Below are positions 1-11,713 of a stretch of 64,000 bases of DNA, piece by piece. Made by a program: the position numbers and the translations under genes. The notes below the pieces were generated by a model. It was given only the letters and a program-made list of their open reading frames with translations, was not told the origin of the DNA and did no database searches. Within the stretch, counting starts at the first letter, position 1. Each line of letters begins with the position of its first letter. Where the stretch lies: positions 95,885,515 through 95,949,514 of the forward strand of contig OX424555.1 of the NCBI GenBank assembly GCA_949152475.1. The letters run 5' to 3'. The DNA is from Terebella lapidaria (Eukaryota > Annelida > Polychaeta > Terebellida > Terebellidae).

Positions 1-470
1 GTCATATAAAAACCATATAATCATTTATTATGTTGCACAACCACTTATTACGCTGCATAACCACTATATAATCACCTATTACGTCACCTAATACATCGTA
101 TAACCATCTATTACGTCATATAACCATCTATTATGTCATACATCATATTACCACCTATTACGTCATCTATTGCGTCATATAACCACCTATTACGCCATCT
201 GTTACGTCATAATACCACCTATTACGTCATTATTACGTCGTATAACCACCTATTACGTCATTATTACGTCATCTATTACGTCGTATAACCACCTATTACG
301 TCATATAACCACCTATTACGTCATCTATTACGTCGTATAACCACCTATTACGTCATATAACCACCGAAAACGAAAGTGACGTCATATAACCACCGAAACC
401 GAAAGTGACGTCATATAACCACCGAAACCGAAACCGGAAGTGACGTCATATAACCACGGGAAAACCCCCG
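1..470. repeat. Short-unit tandem satellite rich in CRE-like sites
   Basis: Imperfect tandem array built from short blocks of the type 'ATTACGTCA' and 'TATAACCACC', joined in units of roughly 16 to 35 bp. Towards its right end (about 361-455) the unit changes to a longer form with 'CCGAAACCGAAAGTGACGTCA'-like blocks, each carrying a perfect CRE/ATF palindrome TGACGTCA. The array is cut by the window edge, so its full size is unknown. No reading frame runs through it. It could be a plain satellite or a cluster of bZIP-type binding sites; the sequence shows only the repeat. Confidence 0.85.
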
Positions 471-480
471 AAACCGAAAC

Positions 481-1885
481 CTGGAAAAACCTGCCTAAAC
501 GGGGGGCCTAACTACTGACGAGACTGTGCTGATCTATATCAGTATGCTGTTGCATATTTCACATGTAGTTTATCAGATATAAATATATTATTTGTTCGTG
601 GCCATCTTATGCTAGGTCATTTTCAGGGGATTGGTATGATAAATGGAAGGAATGCTAACGATTCAACGACGGGTCATTGTTCACAGTAAAAACATGCTAG
701 TGTCAAATGTTCGGCTTTAACACAATGATGGATTTTTTCCATAAATGATGGATTGTATTTCTGCACCTGAATGGTTGAGCTCTGTGGCTATAACAGTCTA
801 TTATGTGTGTAATTGTTATTGTTTTTGTCAATTGCTATCGAGAGCATCATCTGGAAAGCAAAAGGACACTTAGGGGTACTGACCAGTTTTGAGAAACGAT
901 ATCTTGTTGTAGTGGGTATTAGGAAAACGCTACTTCTACCGTAGGAACACACTTTACTTTGTCAAACAAAGCATGTTTCATTATCAACACAATACAATTG
1001 CATTCGAGCCACAGCCATTGCCTGAGTGAAATAGCAATTTCAATAAGTCCAAGATGTGAATGATTGGTCAGGCCTCATTAATACGGTAATATATAATATT
1101 TGGCCACATAGTAGGCTTTCAGGAAGTTCACTGAATTTATCGATTTTGACTGACACCACAAATAGAGATTGGATAGTGGCCTAGGTATTGATCACTCGAT
1201 CTGAATGAATACATCATACATTGGTTCCTTGTTTATCGAGGTGTATAAGCTAGTTCAGCATTACAAGAGCGCATGCGTAGAAACGTAAATTTGGTGGATA
1301 AACAAAAGCATGTGACATTGTTGTCTAAAGAAAATACGTAAAACTTTGCAGAGGTAATCCCATTGTCTCAAATTTGAATGTGAGTAAAATCAATCATGTG
1401 CTTTTGTTTATCCACCAATTTCTGGAATGTTGATCTCGCTTATTGGTGGTAATAGGTCGATACAAATACCAGGGATGCATACTTTCGTTTGGTATGCTGA
1501 GGATCATGAGCTGCACGATACCAGTAATAGCAGAAACCCTCTTATGGATTTCTGGTAATATTAGCATATCATGTTGAACAAAAACAACATACAACATAGT
1601 GAAACGACGTACCGCTCATTTTCACGTTATGAGGTTCCTGTTTGCCACCAGGATCGCCACCATGTAATTCGGGTATAGATAAACCATAGAAACAGTCTAC
1701 TGTGCCATATAATACAAAAACGTAATAATGTTGCATCAAAATTGTGTCACGTTTGTTCTTGCATAATGCAGACAATGAACATGACGTTTTTTTGCACTTT
1801 TTAGGCATAATAGACTGTTTCAGAGCCCCCAAAAGCACATGGCATCAGCAGGTACCCCATTGGCAGAGACAGATGTTCCTAAGAC
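481..1885. other. Intergenic sequence, no gene seen
   Basis: AT-rich sequence with only short open frames (under 90 codons) that overlap on both strands and show no recognisable protein family. No RNA gene or clear transposon end was recognised. Confidence 0.6.
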
Positions 1886-2064
1886 TTGTGACGCCAAAAA
1901 CAAAAGCAGGGAACCAAGGTTCATGCCATCAATCTCACGGACTAAAATCTGTTGTATTGGGAGACATGAACATGGCACCTCCGGCTTTTGTGGTCTAGTT
2001 TTACAGGGAACAAATATGTCAGAGCACAGTTCTGTGACACCTGTTGTCATCAGAGAAGGCCGAG
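1886..2064 (+). repeat. Diverged interspersed repeat, copy 1
   Basis: This stretch shares an ordered series of short matches with 6484-6664: a 'GTGACGCCAA' start, 'TTCATG.CAT', 'GGAGAC', and an 'ACAGTTCTG...ACCTGTTGT' end. Both look like old copies of one dispersed repeat. No coding capacity or terminal repeats were recognised, so the class (SINE or non-autonomous DNA element) is open. Confidence 0.4.
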
Positions 2065-3920
2065 AGTTGGGGACCGCCATTTGACAATTCATGTGATAGA
2101 TGAATAGTGAAAAAAATCTCTTCATTGGTCAAATGGTTTTATGTTTTAAACATGTACAGCCATGTACATGCATACCAGTATACCTTCGATTAAATTTCTC
2201 AATGATGCCCATGGACATTCTGGAAAGAAACATTAGAATGAAAGCCCAAGCAAAATCTAAATTCACCAAGAGCACACAGTGTGTATTATTGTATACCTGT
2301 GTTATTCGACTGCTGAACATCTCATTAAAAAAATTGATTCACACATACGAGTACTTGAGTACATATTCACAAGCCAAACACTGTTCAATTGCTGTTTTTG
2401 GTTGATAAAAAAGGTTGAAGTCATCATGCCAACAAAAATGCAGATGTATAATGTTTTACTGTGCGTGCGGGCCATGCCAGTCTGCTGAACATAGGAAAGT
2501 AATGATCTGTCGAGCCGCACTTCTGTCATCAGCCAGCCCGATAGCTATTTGTAGTCTGTAATGAAGGTACGCCCATCCCATCTTCCTACAAATCCTTCCT
2601 GTTATTATATATAATGAGGAGCATAATATTCTTGGCCGCAGTCAGCTTAAGACAGAGAGCTCGTTACCAAAGAAGGTCATTTCCGGTAATTTTTCCTAAT
2701 GTCAATATGGCTTATTCGTGTTCAAACTTTCTCCAACATGATGAAAGCCATTTTTGCATACATAGTCTATATACAGTAAGAAAAGTTTGAACAATGATTT
2801 TAGTTATTTTATAAATTGATTAGCAAATATTAATGCTCAAAAGCTGTCGTACAGTAAATCAACAGAATATTAACAATCACTTCCGTATACATGTACTATA
2901 TCCCCGTGCCTGTCCTATGTCTCACACCCGACGTCGCCACCTACTTCCGACAGAACTCTGATTTGCATACGTTGGGAGTTCAACCAAATCTGAAACGTTT
3001 GCTATCGTTCAGCTGGGCTACAGATGGGAAACGCTCATGAACATAAACGGGAGAGAAAGTTAAAGAACAATATGCTTGTGGGAGCGATGCATCAACTGGG
3101 AATTCATCACAATCTGCTGCCGATTGTGGGCTGCGTTCAAAATGACAACTGAATACTGACCCTTGTATTCAGTGCATAATATATCAGCAACGTGGGGCTA
3201 CATCCGTGATCATAAATATCAGCATCACGAGGTATTCGAGGTTGTAACATCCACAAACCCACAATGACTTGAATCTCCCTGGCAATACAGTATATAGACC
3301 CAGAGTAATGTATGAGGTGATAGATATAATATGACGTCATGGTAAGACGAATACCTATAAAGTATCTTTAAACATTATTTAATCACTGATACAAATAATG
3401 TTTTCCAATGCACATCTGAAAACCACAATTACACAAGCAATGTACATTTAATGGTGGTATCATCATATCTCGATACACAATTTTACTCCCACATCATTGA
3501 CAAGGGCATGGTGAATAACAGTCCTCATAACAAACAACCGAACCAAGATGGAGAGTACTGTTTAGGTCATCAGCGTGTTTATGTGTAAATGACAACATGG
3601 AATGACCACTCTCATGACCTCTCCTAGGACCATACCTGCATATCCATTACAAGTTCGAGATGACAGGGATTATCCGCAAGTACAGACGTATCAAATATAG
3701 CAAATAACCACTAAACGTGCGGTGATACATCAACTTGTGTATCACTGTGACCTTGTCCTGTATCAATACACGGTACTCCAGGACATAATCACCACTTATC
3801 ACTGGGCTGTATCAACTGCTGGTGTAATAACACTAGTTATTGCCTGTCCTGTTGCTTCCATTTATGGGTAAATATACTTGTAATGTCTTGTCTTCTGGTG
3901 ACATCCTATCGCGTGTCGAT
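2065..3920. other. Intergenic sequence, no gene seen
   Basis: AT-rich non-coding sequence. The short frames here (for example near 2100-2530 and 3137-3340) overlap one another on both strands and match no family I recognise. Confidence 0.6.
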
Positions 3921-3923
3921 GTT

Positions 3924-4196
3924 AGTATCAATCTATTACCATCGATACAGCCAAATTATGATGATTCCAATAAAAAAAACGTAATATACAACATTTTGCA
4001 ATAGAAACAAAGCCCGACCGAATACTTTATCAAAAGACACACTGGCGTCATCAGTGGCAGACATTGTGGTAAATGTAGTTGTGGCTACATAGTAGTGACA
4101 CCACGGTTATAGCGTGAACGCGCTGACAGGTTAATAAGACAATTCGGTGACACTCCAGTAATGGGGTATACCTCTTTATCGTTTGGTCGCCGAACC
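3924..4196 (+). repeat. Unclassified interspersed repeat, family A copy
   Basis: Starts with 'AGTATCAATCTATTACC' and contains 'AATAGAAACAAAGCCCGACC', 'ACACTGGCGTCA' and an end segment 'GTGACACTCCAGT...GTCGCCGAA'. The same ordered blocks occur at 59803-60450, and more diverged ones at 52540-52795. It is clearly a dispersed repeat. No transposase or reverse transcriptase reading frame is present, so it is non-autonomous or a fragment. Confidence 0.65.
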
Positions 4197-4207
4197 CTAG
4201 ATTAATA

Positions 4208-4240
4208 TAGTACTACTAGGCTTCTAGTCTAGTAGTACTA
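4208..4240. repeat. Perfect 12-bp stem hairpin
   Basis: The arms TAGTACTACTAG (4208-4219) and CTAGTAGTACTA (4229-4240) are exact reverse complements around a 9-nt loop. It sits just downstream of the family A repeat copy and could be the remnant of a foldback element end. Confidence 0.75.
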
Positions 4241-4244
4241 GGTT

Positions 4245-6483
4245 TTTCTCACTGATTCCGCTTGAAATATTCTTTATTCAATTTCTTTATAATGGTCAAT
4301 GGTCATCGTAATCAATTCGTGCAATGGCATTTATCGTAATCGTCGCCTGTCAGTTCTATGTGATCTGTAAATTGAATGGTGCATGGGTTCGATCATTTTA
4401 GAAGATGTAGGCCTACCTTCTCACTATGTTAAACAGTGGCTTGATTATTACCATGCACATTCGGATTAGGTATATATGCATTTTTGATGATGAGAAATAT
4501 ATTTATATAACATTCGTTGACGCACTATTAGAAAATAAAACACAATGAGTTACTTCCATTGTGGTCCGAACCATTGTGAACCACAACAGTTTGCCGTCAG
4601 TCAATGTATGCTGGCAATAAAGGTTTACTCAGTAATGTAACCCATAAAGATATTGTGAAATGGATGCATATACCAGTTGTAAAAATTAATGGGTAGCAAT
4701 ATGAGTAATATCTAGTTTTCAAATTAATATTTAAGCACCCACCATCAAAAGGGACACATTGTTTGAAACGTTACTGTAGAAAAAAAGGTTTCCGATAAAT
4801 GGAATAGATTAAGCTGGTAACGTCCTTCCGCACAGCTTTTATCATCCCACTCATACATAATCCATCCCTTATGCTACCTCTGATACAGGGACGCATTCAA
4901 CATATATTACCCTATCTCTCTTTCTTCCACTCTCTACACAGGAGCAGATTTCATCATTAATCATCAATTTTATTGCCCTACTGCACAAGGACTGAGGCGT
5001 TTGTTGTTGAAGTCGGACGAGCTTGTCAGTGTGAGACTCTGACCGACTCAGTCATAAATCCACCTCATCTCTCTCACTACATATCGACGGGTTGTTGATT
5101 GTTCTTCTGATCGATCTGACAAACCAACTCACCGAACGAAAACTTTACATATCATATGATTTAATAGTTCTATGTGTTGAGGGCTCAGCAGAAATGCTAC
5201 ACACATCAGGTGAATGTCATTTTCTTTATCACGAAGTGTGAACAGTACAATGTCTTTAAAAACAATTGACTACACGCCAAGAAATTCATGAGCAATTGAC
5301 ATACAAATGGCATGCGAACCGTTCTCATTTAAGTGGTACTGGACTTTCCTTTCCAACACAAAAATCAACGATGTTGCTTGTCACCCGTCGTTTGGTTTCT
5401 GTTTGTGTAGCATTTAAGGTCGCTGTCCATGCTGTGAATGGTATCCTTTGCAATGGTTTGCAAAAATAATCTGTATCAATTCATCGCTGAAGCAAAGTAT
5501 GTAAAATGTATCATATCTCACACAATCTGCTACCTATTCTGAACCATGAATCCGCATCAAGAATTCATTGTCAATGCATCCCAGTAATTGAAATCGGTCG
5601 TTGAAGGGTGGCACTGTGATACATAACTCCCAGAAACACAATACGCCTGATGGCCATCCATACAAAAGTATTCATGGATATTAACTACAATCGTCATTTA
5701 AATCGCCTTTCCTAGGCCTGGTGCCATATGCAGATCAGATTAGTTATAATCTGAGATATATTCTGCATGTGTTATAGTCAAGGTGTCAATGGGCTAAGTA
5801 TGAAGTGTGTATCTTTAGAGTGACATCCACGTGTGAAAAAGATTCAAATATCACATACAGTGCCATCATTTCATCACGTTCACTAGCAAATAACGTATAA
5901 CACAATGTAGGGATAACACTCTATGCTTGGATGTGTCATTTAGTAATTGAAACTGGCCCAAATTTTGCTGATCTTGAACAAGCGTGCGTGATTCGTGTGT
6001 TCAGTCAAGTTCAAATACTACCATGCCTGGCATCTGAACTTATCCCACGTTATGTGAAGTACTTTTTTGTCAGACTCATTGCCATTCATTGGATGGTGAT
6101 TCATTTGTTAGAGGCAATCTGCAAAGTGGTAATGTATCAAATATTTCAGTCTACAAAATCAAACATTCCTCTATTCATGGTGCTTTGGAGATTGCTTTGT
6201 CAACTTTTTCTAGTGAATTGTTTGAATCGAGTTGTTTTGTTCCCTCTCTCGATAACGGATTGGATCTGCAGTGTCGGATGTCTGAAACTTGGTTCCAGTC
6301 TGACGCCAATTTCCTAGAAACTATTCTTGCCAATATTAATAATGTTGGTGATTATCTAAGTTATGAATCATTCCAGCAATCATCTGACAATTGTAACCAA
6401 TTCGAATAATATCCGTTTTGTGCTACATGACAAAGTTACCAAAAGGATACAGGGGAAAAGTACCACATCATAGATAGTTGAAT
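4245..6483. other. Intergenic sequence, no gene seen
   Basis: AT-rich sequence. The longest frames (5931-6317 and the overlapping 6089-6409) are in competing frames, lack recognisable domains and have no splice-supported extension that I could see. I treat them as chance frames. Confidence 0.5.
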
Positions 6484-6664
6484 GACCACGAGGCTAGTGA
6501 CGCCAATAACAGGAGTAGAAGACCGACATTCATGTCATAAATTTTATTGACTAGCAGCTGTGTGGAGACTGGAGCCAGCGGCCAACTTGGAACATCCGGT
6601 TGTTTCCGTATAGTACAGAGAGGAGTTACCTTGGAAAACAGTTCTGCAATACCTGTTGTTATAT
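6484..6664 (+). repeat. Diverged interspersed repeat, copy 2
   Basis: Matches 1886-2064 in a series of short ordered blocks beginning 'GTGACGCCAA' and ending 'ACAGTTCTG.AATACCTGTTGT'. It is probably an old dispersed repeat, with no coding potential seen. Confidence 0.4.
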
Positions 6665-9600
6665 ACTAATGCGTATAAATGTCAAGATCTGCAAATTCAT
6701 GTGCAGTTGTGTTTGAATTTCATGGTTTGTAATTTTTTATTTTTCATACATGATTCTACCTACGAAGTAATCCCAATCTCAGATCTGAGTACCACTTTTA
6801 TCTCATTGAATGCAGTGTGACATTTCATCTTTGTTTGCAAAAAATGAGTATAACAAAAAAAGAACTGCAGAACATTGCACGTGGGTTTCAGGCTGGACAG
6901 GACGAGGGTTAGTTACAGGTTTGTTGTATAGGCATCAATATCCCTCAGGAGTATTCCGTTCATTTCATTTCGGCCAGTTGATCTGAATCATAGACTGTAA
7001 CATGTCAAATAGACAATACCTTCATTAAAGCAGAATGCAAACAATCAACATATTTCCTTTACCTATTCTCATTGCTGCTACGTCTTCCACTCACCGGTGT
7101 TGAAGAGATAAGGAGAGACAATGCCACGTTATTTCCTCATCCAGAAATGTGCATCGAGAGATAGTTGTTAACTACACCTTGACATGCATCATGCGCTTGA
7201 TAAATACGACAAAGACCATATTGCGTGCACGTCATGTCATCGAGATCCTCATGTTATCGCCCGGTCATAAGCAATCATTATAACATTGTCAATGACAACA
7301 CACGATTGCGTGCTCTATAATATTATACCAACTGAACACCGTATGATGAGATCATTATTTAGCATGCGAGTGAACGATCGACTTTATTCATATTGTGTTT
7401 TGATTATTTGTTTACAAATTAGATATTAATGCAACGTAGAATCGAGAAACCTACATCACTTGTAGAAATGTGAACACGTGTGTGCTTCAACTAGCATCAT
7501 GGAAATTACCTTTCCTTACACGACCTTTCTTGTGTTTTGTGGGACGTCGATGCTGTAAATCAGAGCTTCACATTGAGTGACAGATATACCTATCAGAGAA
7601 AACCTACTTTCGATTTTGAAATAATTGAAAGCCTAACCGCTGTCTCAATACTTCCTATACAGACTTGCAGTTGTGTTCAAAACAAATTGAATTTGCATGC
7701 TCGTGACATTCTGTCTTATCGAGTCAATTTCATGGCCATGGCTGACCTGAAATGGCACCTGCGGACAAGTAAATGTGTTGACCAAAGGGATCTTCTTAAC
7801 TGACAGAACGCTAAACTACTAGGCTCAAATTTATGTAAACAGAAGAATTGGGGACATGATGTGAAAGCACACATACGGTTTGTGGGAATCAGTTCTAGCC
7901 CTACTGACGAACGTTTTACTTTCAATGATGTTGAATCTTCGTTTTCCACTAAATTGTGTGGAAACAAACAATTAAGAAGGATGGTATAATTGTGTACATA
8001 TTGTCACAGTGCGGAAAAATACATTTCAAGACAAAAAAAAGTTGCCACACAAACACAATACTTCAAGATTTGATATCATTATCTAATATATTATTTTTTT
8101 ACTCGTTCATTCCATCAAAACTCGTTCGATAGCTCAAATAAATCAAATTATCGACGATGTTCGAAAAGTTTGTTCAGTTTTTGTATTTTTAATCAATCAA
8201 ACGTGTCCTTAGAACCGGATTAGCTTTTGCCAGTCTTGATGTTGGGTTTTTTTCTAGTTGCCTGTCGTTGATTTGCAAGCGACTCTATTTCGTGATGTAA
8301 GCAAAATTATAATAAATTATTGCAAGCTTGACATACAATGTTTTCAATATTACGATATTCAGTATTGCTAGTATTGATTTGTGATCGATCAGTGGATAAC
8401 ATGATGTAGATAAAGCAGCCACACGACCCTGTTGTATATCTTTCATGCGAGGTTCCCTGTGGAGTGCGCTGTGCTCGGCTACCGAGCTAACAAAATTAGA
8501 AACCTCTCCAATCAGCCCAGTGATGTCGGATTTCCTGTGGTCTGACCACCTCGGTCCGCCAATTCAGAACCCAACAATCGAGAGAGAAAAACTAACAAAC
8601 ACTTTCCAATCACCTAAATGTTACCCACTCGAGATTTCCTTATGCAGCGACATTGTGGTAATTTCATTTTTCATCTTTTGTTGAGCATTATCGCGTAGTA
8701 TGTGGGCCTATCTTCCAGCGTCCGAATCAAGGTCACATTTGTCGAAAGCTCGGAATTCTTTGTCGTAATTCATTTGATTTGAACTGTACTAAAAGGTCCA
8801 CGGTGACTTGAACTGCCACATTTTATATACATGTATATTAAGGGACATAAATACTTCGATAATCAATCGAAATATCACGTGTCCTTTTCTGTTATAATAG
8901 GTGAACTCTCCACGAGGCAAGCCCTCCAGAGTCCTGTCCTGAACATTCGGCTGTCAACGAAAGTTTTGTTCTGGTAAAATAAATCATAACAGAAGCCCAT
9001 AAGAAACTTTTTATACCTAATGTCCACCTGGACACATTCTGCTCAAGAGTTATTCCGAAATGGATAAGATTCTTGCGATGTGGACAGTTTCAATATTGTA
9101 ATAGATATCATCAAATCTCTCTGTGACTGCATTCGGTAACTTTTCATGTACATGTAGCATTGTTACAAGGCTTTGGCAGTTTTGCCGAATTGTCGTACCC
9201 TAAAGTCCATTATTGTAGCTATAGATATCACCACGTAATACAGCGATTATCGGCGAATTACACCAAAATGAATCATAAAATAAAAATATGTATAATATAA
9301 CATTGCACTGTGTGGCATGCTTTGGGCTGTAGTCAATCATGCATTAATGTAGAATATTGCATCGCAATAAATTGATCTGTCGCACATCACTCAGGAGCTT
9401 GCAGTAACGAGGGTTAGCGATTGTACCCCCCGGAAAATGGTTGACATCAACATTACAATGTACCACGGATACTTCCTCTTAATTCACATCATACTGTATG
9501 GATAATTCTTTCCATGTCATTTTTCATGCTTCATGAGGCACCTATCATTGTTTCTCAGCAACAAAACCGAAGAAATGGAAGGCTTTTTTATAAACAACGT

Positions 9601-11267
9601 AGTTGAAAAAATAAAGAATGGTACGCGATTAGCAATATCTTGTTGGATTTGTTTTTCAGGAACAAATCAGTTCTAGAGTTAAATGCGTTTTGATGTCAGT
9701 CTTGTATTTAAAATTTGGTCAGACTACCAAACAGGGAACATGTGACTTGAACGTGCAATTTATCAAAATCGGAACTCGGTTAAATATGATCATTTATTAC
9801 TGGTGTATTACAGTTAAACTGAGGAGTCTGTTTATTTCGTTTATTCAGTAGCTTAGTCGTAATGCTGATGTTTATTTTTTATTATCTATTGTATCAATAG
9901 ACAATAGCACATAGCTTCGGTAATATGCATGTATATTAATTTTTCATATTCGTTCGCTTTATATCCAGATTTATTGACACGTTTCATGATGATATCAACC
10001 TTTTACGGGTTGGGTTTAGTACGTTTCTCCCTTTTTGTCATGCTAGACACGTCAAAACGACGTAACTGTAAAGTAGACGGTCGCAAATTAATAAAGCAAG
10101 ACAAAATTAAATCAACCCGAGCACTGCCATTTATGTCGAACGTAATGTATTTAATTCAGAAAATGCATAAAATATCGTTTTATAATCCCGATAGTAAATT
10201 ACTCCGACAGGACAAGTAACTTAATTATAGTCCTTATTGCTGGCAAAGCCACGCTTCTGCGATAAAAGAAAGTGTGTTGGTTCAACTGTTTCTGATTTCA
10301 GAGGGATTATGCAGATTATCTAACTAATCAGCCATAGAGCAGCGTGGCTCGGTTATCAATGCATCTGTTCAAAGAGTACAGTTGCCGCTCCCACATAAAG
10401 CATACACCATTTGCGATCACTGGACGCAACAGTGTAGGATCCATTCATTGGGACCATAAAACGATTTGTCTATAGTGAAACATGGTGAGGAATCCGACGT
10501 TTGCGCCTACTTTCGGCAGTCGCACTTTTTGTCGCGGGTCTTGCAAGCTTTGAACAGTTATCGTTAGCTGCAATCGATTTGCAATTAGTCACAAAATGAC
10601 CCCCAACCTGCACGACTATAAATTTCTCCCCAAAACTCCACCAACAGAGGTGGGCTTTTATGTGAAAACGTGTTGTTTAGTCGAACACGCTTGGACTTTT
10701 CATGGTCATGTTGAACTGGGGATTTTTTATGAGTTACCATAAATTACCGAGTTTCGAACCGCGCTCTTTCCGCTACAGTCTGCAACATAACTACCCTGAA
10801 AGTGTCCCCCGTTGTCCGTATGCGGCGTCAGTGACAATGTCACCAGCGACTTGATTTTCTCATTTTGCCTGTCTGTTATTGTCCAGTCTATAATTGAAGG
10901 TCAAAATACCAAATTACACGAACAACAAGTCGAAACCAAGTGCGGCTATTAATAACACATTCAATGGAATCACGTTGGGGAATTGATTGAAAATTTATTG
11001 AATTTCTCGTCATTTGTCAATTAATCTGGACACGCATTAACGGGTTTCATTTATTCCACATAAATGCAGCTCTGTTATTTTCCTAATGTGCAGTTGTTGA
11101 AATCTTAATCATAATATACGTGAATGAATTGGAATCATTTGGGGGGGGGGGGGTATGGTAGGGGGGGGATAACGTTGAGTAGGATACACCCAGCTGTCGT
11201 GGTGCTGATGATGTGCTCGAGCTCTAATGTCGACTCTCGCAGTTAGCTGCATTTCTTGTTTCTGTAA
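6665..11267. other. Gene-poor intergenic sequence
   Basis: AT-rich sequence with frames below 100 codons and no recognised family. A run of 13 G lies at 11141-11153, followed by a second G-rich run. I see no exon chain, RNA gene or complete mobile element. Confidence 0.55.
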
Positions 11268-11334
11268 TTCCCGACTTGGCAACTCGATAATATCGACTTA
11301 GTATCTCGATATTATCGAGGTACTAAGTCGGGAA
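11268..11334. repeat. Long two-part hairpin
   Basis: Two nested pairs of arms fold on each other. The outer arms TTCCCGACTT (11268-11277) and AAGTCGGGAA (11325-11334) pair, and the inner arms CTCGATAATATCGA (11283-11296) and TCGATATTATCGAG (11306-11319) pair exactly, leaving a 9-nt loop and short asymmetric bulges. It could be a small foldback transposon remnant or a structured transcript; no gene surrounds it. Confidence 0.8.
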
Positions 11335-11674
11335 ATCAAGAAAATAAAGTTTCATAGGTGTCCCTTCTAAGCTTCCGTAAGCTGTGTGATAAAATCTAGC
11401 ATGTTCTTTATGCTTAAGAATTAACGAAAATGATCCATGGTGAACAGCTATTGTTGGTGAACAACAATTAGTTTTGTATTAATTATCAAGACCATCGACT
11501 TATTAACCCTACGATGTCACTTCAGTGTCGGGGTTCGGAGCTGTACATAGCAGCTGTTTACTTTTATAATTACTTCCGGATGGCAGTGCGCGCGGCGCCT
11601 GTCACCATGGTAACTATGACGTCAATCATTGAGTCCGGACCCACATTCGGACACCCCGCCTGTAACGGAATTCC

Positions 11675-11680
<6 letters not shown>

Positions 11681-11710
<30 letters not shown>
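11681..11710. repeat. (TC)15 microsatellite
   Basis: Fifteen perfect TC dinucleotides in an otherwise non-repetitive context. Confidence 0.95.

Positions 11711-11713
<3 letters not shown>

Noticed and set aside
5931-6409. 128- and 106-codon frames
   Set aside because: Overlapping phases, composition like intergenic DNA and no domain recognised.
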